36,622 nt of DNA from Symplocastrum torsivum CPER-KK1 (GCA_019358875.1 JAHHIF010000074.1:1-36622); one strand, 5' to 3'; counted from the stretch's first letter, positions 7,720 to 16,138 are shown. The notes: generated by a model not told the origin, from the sequence alone. Translations and numbers: made by a program.

Positions 7720-9132
7720 ATGGAATCAATAACAACACAAAGCGATATCGATGCAGCAGCTTGGAAGGCACTTGAAGATTCCATTATTTATTATTGCGGA
7801 CACCCTGTTGGGACAGTAGCGGCTCGTGACCCGGATGTCGAAGCGCTTAATTATAATCAGTGCTTTGTTCGCGATTTTGTCTCTTCAGCCTTAATCTTTT
7901 TGATGAACGGTCAAACGGAAATTGTTCGCAATTTCCTAGTAGAGACATTAGCGCTACAAAGTGAAACTAAGCAAATGGATTACTTTAATGCTGGTCAAGG
8001 GTTGATGCCTGCCAGCTTTAAAGTTGCTACAAGCTATGGTGAGCAATATTTAACGGCTGATTTTGGTGAACATGCGATCGCAAGAGTGACGCCTGTTGAC
8101 TCTAGCCTCTGGTGGATTATTCTCTTACGTGCTTATGTCAAAGCCACTGGAGACATTGCGCTTGCTCATCAACCGGAGTTTCAAAAAGGACTTATCTTAA
8201 TTCTCAAGCTTTGCCTAGCCGACCGATTTGATATGTTCCCTACGATCTTAGTTCCCGACGGAGCATTTATGATTGACCGTCGGATGGGTGTTTATGGACA
8301 TCCTTTAGAAATCCAAGCCTTATTTTATGCGGCATTGAGGTCAGCGCGTGAGCTACTTGCACCCAGCCGTCAAGGAGAAATTTACACCCTAATCGTCAAT
8401 CAGCGCTTGAGTACTCTCAACTACCATATTCGTAAGTATTATTGGCTAGATATTAAGCGTGTGAATGAAATCTATCGCTATCGGGGTGAGGAATTTGGCG
8501 AAGCCGCCGTTAATAAATTCAATATTTATCCTGAGTCTATCCCCTACTGGTTAACCGAATGGATGCCAGAAAAAGGTGGTTATCTCGCTGGTAATCTGGG
8601 TCCTGCACAGATGGATTTTCGCTTCTTCGCCGTTGGAAACTTGATGGCAATTATTTGTTCTCTATCCAGTCCTCAAGAATCTCAAGGAATTATGGATCTC
8701 ATCGAACAACGTTGGGATGATCTAGTGGGAAATATGCCCATGAAAATCTGTTTTCCGGCTGTAGAAGGACTGGAATGGAAAATTTTAACAGGATGTGACC
8801 CTAAAAACGTTCCGTGGTCGTACCACAATGGCGGCAATTGGCCTGTTTTACTGTGGATGTTGGTGGCAGCGGCCCAGAAAACAGGAAGAAAGGAAATTGG
8901 GCGAAGAGCCATTGAAATTGCTGAAAAACGTTTGTGTCATGATCAATGGCCCGAATACTATGATGGCAAGAATGGGCGATTGATTGGGAAAGAAGCGAGG
9001 AAATATCAAACCTGGACAGTCGCAGGTTACTTAGTAGGAAAAGCTCTAATGGATAATCCCTCTCATTTATCCCTATTCAGCTTTGATGAAGACTTAGAAT
9101 CACTTGAATGGTCTTATCATCAAATGGCTTAA
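7720..9132 (+). CDS. Alkaline/neutral invertase (GH100)
   Basis: A 470-residue cytosolic sucrose hydrolase of glycoside hydrolase family 100, giving glucose and fructose. NYNQCFVRDF (residues 44-53), MIDRRMGVYGHPLEIQALFY (184-203), a GNLGPAQMDFRFF stretch and WSYHNGGNWPVLLW (366-379) are family signatures. Catalytic acid D186 (MIDRRM) and E412 (QWPEYYD) correspond, with a constant offset of two, to D188 and E414 of the studied Anabaena enzyme InvA. There is no signal peptide. The ATG at 7720 is chosen because GAGG lies 5 bases before it; the reading frame stays open further upstream into mtnB but without family similarity. Adjacent to mtnB, and probably part of sucrose turnover together with a sucrose-phosphate-synthase-like gene at 31895. 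Confidence 0.93.
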   Translation: MESITTQSDIDAAAWKALEDSIIYYCGHPVGTVAARDPDVEALNYNQCFVRDFVSSALIFLMNGQTEIVRNFLVETLALQSETKQMDYFNAGQGLMPASFKVATSYGEQYLTADFGEHAIARVTPVDSSLWWIILLRAYVKATGDIALAHQPEFQKGLILILKLCLADRFDMFPTILVPDGAFMIDRRMGVYGHPLEIQALFYAALRSARELLAPSRQGEIYTLIVNQRLSTLNYHIRKYYWLDIKRVNEIYRYRGEEFGEAAVNKFNIYPESIPYWLTEWMPEKGGYLAGNLGPAQMDFRFFAVGNLMAIICSLSSPQESQGIMDLIEQRWDDLVGNMPMKICFPAVEGLEWKILTGCDPKNVPWSYHNGGNWPVLLWMLVAAAQKTGRKEIGRRAIEIAEKRLCHDQWPEYYDGKNGRLIGKEARKYQTWTVAGYLVGKALMDNPSHLSLFSFDEDLESLEWSYHQMA

Positions 9133-9246
9133 ATTAATTTTAGTTAAAGACGACCTTTATTTAGTGGTTACTCGATATCAAGCTTTTGAGTAACTACTAG
9201 ATAGATAGGGGTTCTCATGTAGATGAGGTACAAATTTCTGGGTTTT

Positions 9247-9305
9247 CGGGAATTGGGTGACGCTGGCATCCGGAGGCTCACTCCGGATGAGGAAGCGCAT
9301 TCCCG
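9247..9305. repeat. Nested palindrome
   Basis: The outer arms CGGGAAT (9247-9253) and ATTCCCG (9299-9305) enclose CGCT/AGCG and a perfect 9-bp inner stem, CATCCGGAG (9267-9275) with CTCCGGATG (9281-9289), around the loop GCTCA. The 59-base structure would fold into one long bulged hairpin. It may end transcription of the invertase gene or may be a copy of a dispersed palindromic repeat; I cannot decide without the rest of the genome. Confidence 0.5.
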
Positions 9306-9463
9306 TTGGGGAATTGGGAATAGGCAGGAAACTTAGAACCAGGAATAAACCTTCTACCTTGTGGTTTCTACTGTGGTTTCTGTTGGGTTCACCTCTAATG
9401 TCAGTTAGGTGATAGAAATTCATCCCAAATCCGATTCTATAGTCTCTTTTTGGGTTTTAGTTG

Positions 9464-9490
9464 AAGAGACGTTCCGGCGGAACGTCTCTT
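9464..9490. terminator. 12-bp hairpin at convergent gene ends
   Basis: AAGAGACGTTCC and GGAACGTCTCTT pair perfectly over 12 bp around GGC. It sits 14 bases beyond the stop codon of the minus-strand coiled-coil gene. There is no clean U-run on either strand, so termination is inferred from stem strength and position. Confidence 0.55.
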
Positions 9491-9503
9491 ATCGGTTTAT
9501 AGG

Positions 9504-12500
9504 TTACTCATCCAGATAAGCGTAGACGGTGAGCAATTGCTGCAATATAGTCAAATGCTCCTCATCAGAAATGATTGGTGGATTCGATCCTGGTTCGATA
9601 ATCAGATCGCCAAGGGTGTCTAGCGCACGTCCATTGATTGATTCAATCAATAGTTCAGGCATTGTGACGTTTTCCGCCGCAATGCTTTTGATCGTTGCTG
9701 CTGGATTATCTTGTTCTGCGATCGCTCTGAGTACCATTAGCTCATGCTTGGGAAGTTGATCCATGAATTCACTCCATTTGAGTGCGAGATCTTCCTCAGA
9801 CATTGCCTGTGCAGGCGGCTGAACCTGAAACTCGGCCCATTCGGGAGGTAATTCCTCGTCAAGTTCTGATTGTGCATCATAGAGTACCTGTTCAGGCAGT
9901 TGCGATAAGAATTCAGCCCATTCGGGAGGTAATTCTTCGTCAGGATTTAGAGGAATTTCTTCTGTTGGCGAAGGCGAATAGTTGAGTGCCTCTTCTAAGT
10001 GTCTTCTTTGTTCCTCAAGGGCAATTACTTCCTGCTTCAGTTCTTCTTTGTTGCTTTGTTGCTCGGCAATTTGAGCTTGCAACTGAGCAAATTCGGCTTG
10101 CAAAGAATTCAGGGTAGCTTCGGCTTGCTGACTTTCTGCTCTAGCTTGGGAAATAGTTTCATGCCATTGATGATGTTCTGCCTCAAACGTCTGAATCTGA
10201 GCTTGCAGTCTGTCTGCCTCTGCTTCTAGTTGCTGCCTTTGCTCATGGAGAGTGGCTAACTCTTGCTCTAGTTGTTCTTTGCTGTTTTGTCTTTCTGATA
10301 GTTGGCTATGTAGCTGGTTAAGCTCGGCATTTAAAGACTCAAGAAGTCCTTCCACTTGCTGCTTTTCTGTCTCAGTGGACGAGAGAGATTGATAATGCTC
10401 ACTAGTGCTTTGCTCCAGGGTTTGAATTTGAGCCTGTAAATCGTTTAACTCAATTTCTAGCTGCTGTTTTTGTTCCTGAAGTGTGGTTATTTCCTGAGCG
10501 ATCGCGTCCTGTGCTTCTTTGTTGTTTTGCTGCTCTGTGACTTGAGCTTGCAACTGAGCAAGTTCAGCTTGCAGAGAATTCAGGTGAGCTTCAGCTTGCT
10601 GACTTTCTGCTCTAGCGTGGGAAATGGTTTCATGCCATTGATGATGTTCTGCCTCATACGTCTGAATCTGAGCTTGCAGTGAACCTGCCTGTGCTTCTAG
10701 TTGCTGCCTTTGCTCGTGGAGAGTGACTACCTCTTGCTCTAGTTGTTCTTTGTTGTTTTGCCTTTCTAAAAGTTGACTTTGCAGTTGATTAAGCTCAGCA
10801 TTTAAAGACTCAATGACTGCTTCCAACTGATGCTGTTCTGTCTCAGTAGACGAGAGAGATTGATAGCGTTCGCTCGTGCTTTGCTCCAGGGTTTGAATTT
10901 GAGCCTGTAAATCATTTAATTCAGTTTCTAGTTGCTGTCTTTGTTCCTGAAGCGTAATTAATTCTTGAGCGATCGCATCTTTTGTACTCTGTTGCTCAGT
11001 AACTTGGACTTGTAGCTGCTCTAGCTCTGTTGTTAAAGCGCTGATGCTAGCTTCTAAACCCTGTTTTTGGGCGATTGTCGCGGTTAAAGACTCACTCACC
11101 TCACTTCGCTGTTGCTCAAGCTCTTGAATTTGAATCTGAAGGTGGCTTGTGTCTACTTCAAGCTGAGATTTTCTATCCTCTAAAGCCGCTAACTCTCGAT
11201 TTAGCTCTTCCTGCTGGTTCTCGGTTTGTGCAACTTGGTTTTGTCGTTCGCTGAGTTCTGCTTGTAAGGAACTGAGATGAGCATTTGTTGTCTCTACTGC
11301 TACTGTTTTAGCGGTTAAAGACTCATTCAACTCAGTATCCCACCTCTCAAGTGCTTGAACTTGAGTTTGTAGATGATCGAGTTGCTGTGAGAGTTGCTGT
11401 TCCTGTTCTAATTCAGTGGCAATTTCTTGAGCTAGTCCTTCCTTTTGCTGAAGTAAAAGAGCCAGTTGAGCCTGTAGCTCACTCAGTTCGGATTGTAAGG
11501 AAGTTCTGTTTGCTTCGGTTTGTGCCGTTAAGGTTTGACTCAGTTCACCTTGTTCCTCTTCGAGCGATTGAACTTGGGTTTGGAGATTTTGCGATCGCGT
11601 TTCTAATTCCTGTTCCTGTTCTTCTAGCAGGGCAATATTCAAACCGATCGCTTTCTGTTGCTCTAGCTGCTCAGTAATACGGATTTCTAACTGCTCTATT
11701 TCAGCTTGTAAAGCGTTTTTATGAGTCTCTGTTGTTTGAAGTTCAGCAGTTTTTGCAGATAAATTTTGATTAAGTTCGGCTTGCTGTTGTTCGAGGGCTT
11801 GAACCTGTGTTTGTAGGCTTTGCGCTCCCCCTTGTGATGCGTTTCTTTGCTCTTCTAGTGTGGTGATCTCCTGATGTAATTCCCCTTGGCGCTGTCGTTG
11901 CTCGGTAACTTGAGCTTGTAGCTGCTCAATTTCAGTTTGTAAAGACGTTTTTTGAGTTTCGGTGCTTTGGAGTTCATTAGCTTTTGCGGCTAGAGATTGA
12001 TTTAGCTCAATTTCCTGATCTAGAAGAGCTTGAATTTGCGTTTGTAGAGTGTCTGAGCGCTCCGTTAGCTGGTACTCAACCGCTTCTAATGCGGCGATGT
12101 CTTGAGTGAGTTGTTCCTTCTGCTGAAGTTGCTCTGTAACTTGCGCTTGCAGTGGCGCGAGTTCTATTTGCAACGTTGCTAAGCCTGCTTGGGCTTCCCT
12201 TACTTCCGCTTTTGCCGCAGGTAGAAGTTCGTGGAGTTCGATTTGCTGTTCTAAAAGTGTCTGAAGCTCAGTTTGTAGGGTTTGCGCTTCTCCCTCAATC
12301 TGTTGCTTTTGCTTGTGAAGACTAGCTAAATCCTGATTTAGTTCATCCCTTTGTTTGTTGAGTTCGGAAACTCTGCCCATTAACTGCCCACGTTCAATTT
12401 GTAGAGCATCAATGCTAGCTTCTGCTTCTTTCTTGCTTGCGGCTACCGATGAGAGGGATTGCTGCAACTGGGTTTGATGTCCCTCAAGCTCCTGAATCTG

Positions 12501-12698
12501 AGCAGATAAAGAGTTTTTATAAAGTTTTTCTCTTTTGGTTCGTTGTTTTTCGGTAACTAAAACTCCAGCAAAGCTAGCTGGAACAGAAATCGCACCCGTA
12601 ATCAGTGCTTTGTCTATTTTTCCTGAGTTTGCCAACAGTCCAAATACGAAACTGACACCGAAGGCAACTGAACCCAAAAGAATTCGATTGATTAGCAT
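9504..12698 (-). CDS. Membrane-anchored giant coiled-coil protein
   Basis: A 1,064-residue protein. The first ~45 residues hold two hydrophobic helices (ILLGSVAFGVSFVFGLLA and ALITGAISVPASFAGVLV). Then come ~880 residues of Glu/Gln/Leu-rich heptads, almost without proline or glycine: a long coiled coil. Within it a 157-residue unit is repeated nearly perfectly (DNA 10013-10955). The tail contains three copies of a short acidic/Trp motif (EELPPEWAEF twice, EEDLALKWSEF once), then a ~100-residue globular domain with LPKHELMVLRAIAEQDN and ALDTLGDLIIE, which resembles the TerB-C type tail; this is an inference. The ATG at 12698 is preferred to the TTG at 12734, although its Shine-Dalgarno is poor. 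It follows a DUF815 AAA+ gene on the same strand (172-bp gap), so the two may be co-transcribed. It could be a scaffold or cytoskeleton-like protein of the inner membrane; the function is unknown. Confidence 0.85.
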   Translation of the reverse strand: MLINRILLGSVAFGVSFVFGLLANSGKIDKALITGAISVPASFAGVLVTEKQRTKREKLYKNSLSAQIQELEGHQTQLQQSLSSVAASKKEAEASIDALQIERGQLMGRVSELNKQRDELNQDLASLHKQKQQIEGEAQTLQTELQTLLEQQIELHELLPAAKAEVREAQAGLATLQIELAPLQAQVTEQLQQKEQLTQDIAALEAVEYQLTERSDTLQTQIQALLDQEIELNQSLAAKANELQSTETQKTSLQTEIEQLQAQVTEQRQRQGELHQEITTLEEQRNASQGGAQSLQTQVQALEQQQAELNQNLSAKTAELQTTETHKNALQAEIEQLEIRITEQLEQQKAIGLNIALLEEQEQELETRSQNLQTQVQSLEEEQGELSQTLTAQTEANRTSLQSELSELQAQLALLLQQKEGLAQEIATELEQEQQLSQQLDHLQTQVQALERWDTELNESLTAKTVAVETTNAHLSSLQAELSERQNQVAQTENQQEELNRELAALEDRKSQLEVDTSHLQIQIQELEQQRSEVSESLTATIAQKQGLEASISALTTELEQLQVQVTEQQSTKDAIAQELITLQEQRQQLETELNDLQAQIQTLEQSTSERYQSLSSTETEQHQLEAVIESLNAELNQLQSQLLERQNNKEQLEQEVVTLHEQRQQLEAQAGSLQAQIQTYEAEHHQWHETISHARAESQQAEAHLNSLQAELAQLQAQVTEQQNNKEAQDAIAQEITTLQEQKQQLEIELNDLQAQIQTLEQSTSEHYQSLSSTETEKQQVEGLLESLNAELNQLHSQLSERQNSKEQLEQELATLHEQRQQLEAEADRLQAQIQTFEAEHHQWHETISQARAESQQAEATLNSLQAEFAQLQAQIAEQQSNKEELKQEVIALEEQRRHLEEALNYSPSPTEEIPLNPDEELPPEWAEFLSQLPEQVLYDAQSELDEELPPEWAEFQVQPPAQAMSEEDLALKWSEFMDQLPKHELMVLRAIAEQDNPAATIKSIAAENVTMPELLIESINGRALDTLGDLIIEPGSNPPIISDEEHLTILQQLLTVYAYLDE
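10013..10955 (-). repeat. Two tandem 471-base repeats inside the coiled-coil gene
   Basis: Segments about 10013-10484 and 10484-10955 align at a constant 471-base offset. Each encodes the same 157-residue order: LNDLQAQIQTLEQSTSE, then SLNAELNQL, then LHEQRQQLEA, then EAEHHQWHETIS, then RAESQQAEA. The DNA is highly similar, including long exact runs such as the segment coding for EAEHHQWHETIS. The neighbouring region upstream (about 10955-11040) carries a further, more diverged partial copy (TEQQSTKDAIAQE). Recent in-frame duplication lengthened the rod without breaking the heptad pattern. Confidence 0.8.
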
Positions 12699-12870
12699 GG
12701 TTGGTTGTATAGTACTTGTATTGAGCCAAATCAATTATTCGGGAAGCTAGCTGCACCTTGGCAGAAGTTTGCACCCATTTCGGTAGACAAACTCCTATCT
12801 GACTTATTTTGATGACGGTCTTGGTCTGCTCCAATTTCCAAGCCTTTATCCAAATTAGCAGCGTTTTTAT

Positions 12871-14184
12871 TTAGCTGTTGGACTGAAAAACGCTCAAATC
12901 GCCTTGGAGAAAGTCAATGAACTGTCGTGCCGTGCGTCCAGAACGCCCATTGTGGCGGGTAGCCCATTGCAGTGCACGATACTTTAATTCTTCTTCGTTT
13001 AGGGAAATTCCGGATTGTCTTGCCAGATGTTGAACAATCTTTAAATATGTTTCTTGGTTCGCTGGCTCAAAGGTAAGAGTGAGTCCGAAGCGATCGCTAA
13101 ACGAAAGCTTCTCCTGAACGGTATCCCAAGCATGAACCTCATCCCCGTCACTGGGACGAGGACGCTCACCAAAAAACTCTCGAATCAAGTGCCGCCGATT
13201 GGATGTGGCATAAACGACAACATTTTGCGATCGCGCGGTTACACTCCCTTCCAGCACAACTTTCAACGCCTTAAAAGCGTCGTCATCGTCCTCAAATGAG
13301 AGGTCATCGACAAAGATAATAAATTTTTGAGGAACATCCCGCAATTGCTCGACAATTAGCGGGAGGTCTTTTAAATCGGATTTCGCCACTTCAATCAGCC
13401 GCAAACCACGATGACTATATTGTTGTAATAATCCCTTGACAAGAGAAGACTTACCCGACCCGCGACTGCCATAGAGCAACACATGCAACGCTGGATATCC
13501 GGCGAGTAAAAACTCTGTATTTTTAACTATAGCCTCTTGCTGAGATTCATATCCTACCAGTTCTGTAAGTTGAATCGGGTCAGGGTAGGTGATGCCAACG
13601 AGTTCACCCAACTGCCAGCGCAAGGCACGATATTGAGCGAATACCCCTGTCCCAAATTGTCGGTAGTAAGCGGCTAAAGCTTCTATCGCATCTGCCCAGT
13701 TGTTGAGATGTTGCAGCTTCTCTCGTAGGGAAGTGTAGTCTTGTACTTCTAAATTCTGCTCCTGATGCCAAGGAGTTGGAGCAATGGGTAGTTGAGAGGC
13801 AGCTTGCACCCAGTTGCTGAGTTGTTCACTGCTGCATTGATAAAGACTTTGTAAGGCTTGTAAATCCTGCACTGCTGCGGCGATGAGGGCAGGCGATAAG
13901 TCTTTTACTGGTGCTAACTGAGCTTGTTGGGTAAAGGGATTACTGTTTGTGAGAATTTGAGCTAGCAGATAATCTTGCCAGCTTTGAGAGTGAGCAGCGA
14001 GGGCTTTAAACCAAACACCATAAGCGTAAAGGCAGATGAGTTCATCGGGATCGCTTTTGCCTAGGGCTTGCAGGAGGTTAATGAATGCTTCACCGACTTC
14101 TCCAGATAGCACAGATTGATAGAGCAACAGCGACGCGGCTTGACGTTGGAGAAATTGAATTGAGGTAGTACCTGGAGTAGTCAT
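12871..14184 (-). CDS. DUF815-family AAA+ ATPase
   Basis: A 437-residue protein. The N-terminal ~200 residues are helical and family-specific. An AAA+ module follows with Walker A GSRGSGKSS (239-247) and Walker B FIIFVDDLSFE (288-298), a sensor-1-like VVVYATSNRRHL, and an arginine-rich end (HNGRSGRTARQF) that could provide sensor 2. The order matches DUF815 ATP-binding proteins, found widely in bacteria without a settled function. The coiled-coil gene lies 172 bases downstream on the same strand, so the ATPase could act on, or be tethered by, that protein. There is no signal peptide. The ATG at 14184 begins MTTPGTTSIQ. Confidence 0.85.
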   Translation of the reverse strand: MTTPGTTSIQFLQRQAASLLLYQSVLSGEVGEAFINLLQALGKSDPDELICLYAYGVWFKALAAHSQSWQDYLLAQILTNSNPFTQQAQLAPVKDLSPALIAAAVQDLQALQSLYQCSSEQLSNWVQAASQLPIAPTPWHQEQNLEVQDYTSLREKLQHLNNWADAIEALAAYYRQFGTGVFAQYRALRWQLGELVGITYPDPIQLTELVGYESQQEAIVKNTEFLLAGYPALHVLLYGSRGSGKSSLVKGLLQQYSHRGLRLIEVAKSDLKDLPLIVEQLRDVPQKFIIFVDDLSFEDDDDAFKALKVVLEGSVTARSQNVVVYATSNRRHLIREFFGERPRPSDGDEVHAWDTVQEKLSFSDRFGLTLTFEPANQETYLKIVQHLARQSGISLNEEELKYRALQWATRHNGRSGRTARQFIDFLQGDLSVFQSNS

Positions 14185-14550
14185 GAATTAAGCGATCAGC
14201 ACTCAGCGTTCAGCAATCAGCTTAAAGCCAAATAAGCAAAGAGGGCAAAAACTCGCAAGAGAGTCGATGTCTTAAGCTAAGGCATCAACAGCGACAAGCG
14301 ATCACATCCTGACTGAATCCATTGAATTGTAGCGTTAGCTTCATTCCCCTTTTTATAGAAATTTCATCCAATTATGTAATTGGAATAAAGTTTTTAAGAG
14401 AAGAGTTGTCACCCCTCACCAGGTAGATTACGCTTCAATGAGATACTGTAAGCCACGCTCAACTTTAGTTGGACGCTTCAACACAAACGACAATACAATC
14501 GTCAGGGCGAATTTTCACATTGCTGCAACGACAACTTAAAAGGAATAACA
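14185..14550. other. 366-base gap, divergent promoters
   Basis: It separates the minus-strand ATPase from the plus-strand small gene at 14551, so promoters for both should lie here. Close to the ATPase start is a degenerate repeat, GATCAGCACTCAGCG then TTCAGCAATCAGC, of the kind scattered between genes in this genome. No other gene is visible. Confidence 0.5.
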
Positions 14551-14709
14551 ATGACAAGCAACATCATTAAACATTTTGCTGCTGCAACAGTTGCAGGTGC
14601 ATTCTTAAGCTTTGCGATCGCTAGTGCAGCTGTAACGTTTGCTGTAATATTTAACGCCACATCTGGTCATTCAGTAGACCAGACAGGTGTAACGTCTACA
14701 CAGCGCTAG
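14551..14709 (+). CDS. Small hydrophobic protein (52 aa)
   Basis: An ATG preceded by AAAAGGAATAACA (good Shine-Dalgarno, 7-base spacing) opens a 52-codon frame. The product starts MTSNIIKHFAAATVAGAF, continues through an alanine-rich hydrophobic stretch (FAIASAAVTFAVIF, about residues 21-34) and ends in a short polar tail. It could be a single-pass membrane peptide or a small exported protein with a signal peptide. The gene carries a HIP1 site, which suggests it is maintained. An inverted repeat TCTGGTC/GACCAGA (14662-14683) lies inside its 3' end. I do not recognise a family. Confidence 0.6.
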   Translation: MTSNIIKHFAAATVAGAFLSFAIASAAVTFAVIFNATSGHSVDQTGVTSTQR

Positions 14710-14856
14710 GCAATCTATTATTTTTACTCGTTATATGAATGTGACATCCTCCCAACGCTGACCTTTACAAGGTACAGCGCGGCTTTCCAAGATTCCTCAT
14801 CTTCATGTCGATCTTCGCGCACATTGGATTGAAGAAGCGGCAAGGGGCTTGACGCG

Positions 14857-14900
14857 ATTCAGGTAAAAATAGGGAGCATCTTGCTCCCTCTCCTGAATTT
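14857..14900 (+). terminator. Two-tier terminator hairpin
   Basis: AGGGAGCA/TGCTCCCT (14871-14889) form a perfect 8-bp stem with loop TCT. The outer arms ATTCAGG (14857-14863) and CCTGAAT (14892-14898) extend it, and the structure ends in ATTTTGG. It lies ~150 bases after the small gene at 14551 and before the next gene, so it probably ends that transcript. Confidence 0.6.
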
Positions 14901-14988
14901 TGGCAAATTTGTGATGCACCCCCTTTAGTAGGTGAGGACTAAGGGCAGTCAAGGCTATAAAGAGGTATTAGCCGCAAAATCAACGAAA

Positions 14989-15264
14989 ATGGCAGAAACT
15001 CCTTCTAATTCAGTCAGGCTTTATACCAGATTTATTTCTATCCTAAAAATACTCCAATATATCGGTTATTCTGTTGTCGTTTTCTTCAGTCTCACTTTTG
15101 TACTCTTTACGGGGGGCATTCAAAGTTTTTTTCCACCCATCGCCATTGTCCTGGTTCTGCTACAAGCTACACTCGGTTGTCTAATTATCTACGTGATTAC
15201 CCAAGGATTAATCGCGATCGTTGACCTACTCAGTCGTATCGAACAGAATACAAGGTCTCAGTAA
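14989..15264 (+). CDS. Small two-helix membrane protein (91 aa)
   Basis: From the ATG at 14989 the product is MAETPSNSVRLYTRF followed by two hydrophobic helices: ILQYIGYSVVVFFSLTFVLF (about residues 19-38) and a longer one (IAIVLVLLQATLGCLIIYVI, about residues 49-68). It ends in a short polar tail, DLLSRIEQNTRSQ. A GTG at 14932 is in frame but the added residues look non-coding. No family is recognised; small membrane proteins of this type are frequent in cyanobacteria. A hairpin at 15376-15404 may end its transcript. Confidence 0.6.
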   Translation: MAETPSNSVRLYTRFISILKILQYIGYSVVVFFSLTFVLFTGGIQSFFPPIAIVLVLLQATLGCLIIYVITQGLIAIVDLLSRIEQNTRSQ

Positions 15265-15736
15265 AATCTGTAATAACTTTGTAGGAAAAAAATTACTACA
15301 GGCAAAATTCCTCCTCTGGTTCCTAAACCTAGAGGAAGGAAAAGACAGTAATCGTCTTAGAATAAAAAGCAAGAAGTTACTGAGTCAAAAATGCACTCAG
15401 TAACCTTTGCTGTAAGGTGAGGTTTAGAGAGACTTGAAAAGTTTTGAAGCAACACCTAGGAGTTTGAGTGCTTTACCCAAGTCCTAGCCAACTACGATGC
15501 ATCTATTTTGCATAAATTGACAATGTAGTCATCAGATCTTAGTCGGAGGTCAGCCACAATAGGCAACTGACCACTAACACAAGCTAGCATTATATATATG
15601 CAAGTTGAATGCGCTTCAGCCTAATAACAATTGCTCCTACTCTGTAGCCAGTTGCTCACTTTTCTAGCTGTAACATCCAGGATTGATAAGCGATACAAGC
15701 ACCATTAAGGTTTTATATACGCTTAGTCACATCGGT
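15265..15736. other. 472-base gap between convergent genes
   Basis: No gene seen. It contains the hairpin at 15376-15404, an alternating TATATATAT stretch near 15592-15600 and a GGTCAG...CTGACC inverted repeat near 15549-15572. The cyAbrB gene ends at its right edge. Confidence 0.5.
15376..15404 (+). terminator. Hairpin, putative terminator
   Basis: GTTACTGAGT and ACTCAGTAAC pair perfectly over 10 bp around a 9-base loop, followed by CTTTGCTG. The U-tract is poor. It lies 110 bases beyond the small membrane protein gene and is the only strong stem there. Confidence 0.45.
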
Positions 15737-16138
15737 TCAGGATTCCTCACCAGATTCTTCTTCCTGCCCGTCAAGTTGTTTTAGGTGAATATGCTTCCGT
15801 CCCAGAGTGATTTCAAATTCATCCCCAGGCTGTAAGCTCATCAGTTTAGTGTAAGCAGAGCCAATCAATAGATTACCGTTAGACTGCACACTAATTCGAT
15901 AACTAGCACTACGTCCTCCACGTCCATTGCCATTGACTTTGCTGTCTAACTCAATTCCCTCAGCATCAATCAGAGCATTGAGGAATTTCATCATGTTGAC
16001 CCGCTCTACTCCGTTCTTTGTTACGGTGTAGTAGCCACAGGCTCTCGCTTTTTCTTCTTTGCTGAGATTTTCCAGTTCTTTGACTTTCTTAACCAGCGCC
16101 TCACCCTCTAAGGGGTCTGTTTTTTTCTTTTTAGCCAT
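15737..16138 (-). CDS. cyAbrB-family transcriptional regulator
   Basis: A 133-residue protein. The N-terminal half has LEGEALVKKVKEL, EEKARACGYYT and RVNMMKFLNAL, the segment characteristic of cyanobacterial cyAbrB proteins. The C-terminal half (SYRISVQSNGNLLIG ... GDEFEITLGRKHIHL) is the AbrB/SpoVT-like DNA-binding fold, placed C-terminally as is usual for cyAbrB. Such regulators are global factors for carbon/nitrogen balance and stress genes in cyanobacteria. The acidic tail EEESGEES is unremarkable. The ATG at 16138 is used; the TTG one codon upstream is less likely. A 625-base region separates it from the divergent Rrf2 gene. Which of the two cyAbrB subgroups it belongs to I cannot say with certainty. 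Confidence 0.88.
   Translation of the reverse strand: MAKKKKTDPLEGEALVKKVKELENLSKEEKARACGYYTVTKNGVERVNMMKFLNALIDAEGIELDSKVNGNGRGGRSASYRISVQSNGNLLIGSAYTKLMSLQPGDEFEITLGRKHIHLKQLDGQEEESGEES

Larger units (their letters stand above)
9133..9503. other. 371-base gap between convergent genes, with two large hairpins
   Basis: No gene seen. It holds a nested palindrome at 9247-9305, a GGGAATTGGGAATAGG repeat-like stretch just after it, and a 12-bp hairpin at 9464-9490. Both structures lie between the invertase (plus) and the coiled-coil gene (minus), where both transcripts end. Confidence 0.6.

Noticed and set aside
9504..12698. Plus-strand open frames opposite the coiled-coil gene
   Set aside because: They are rich in Leu/Phe/Val purely because they are the complement of Glu/Gln/Leu codons, and they repeat with the 471-base unit.
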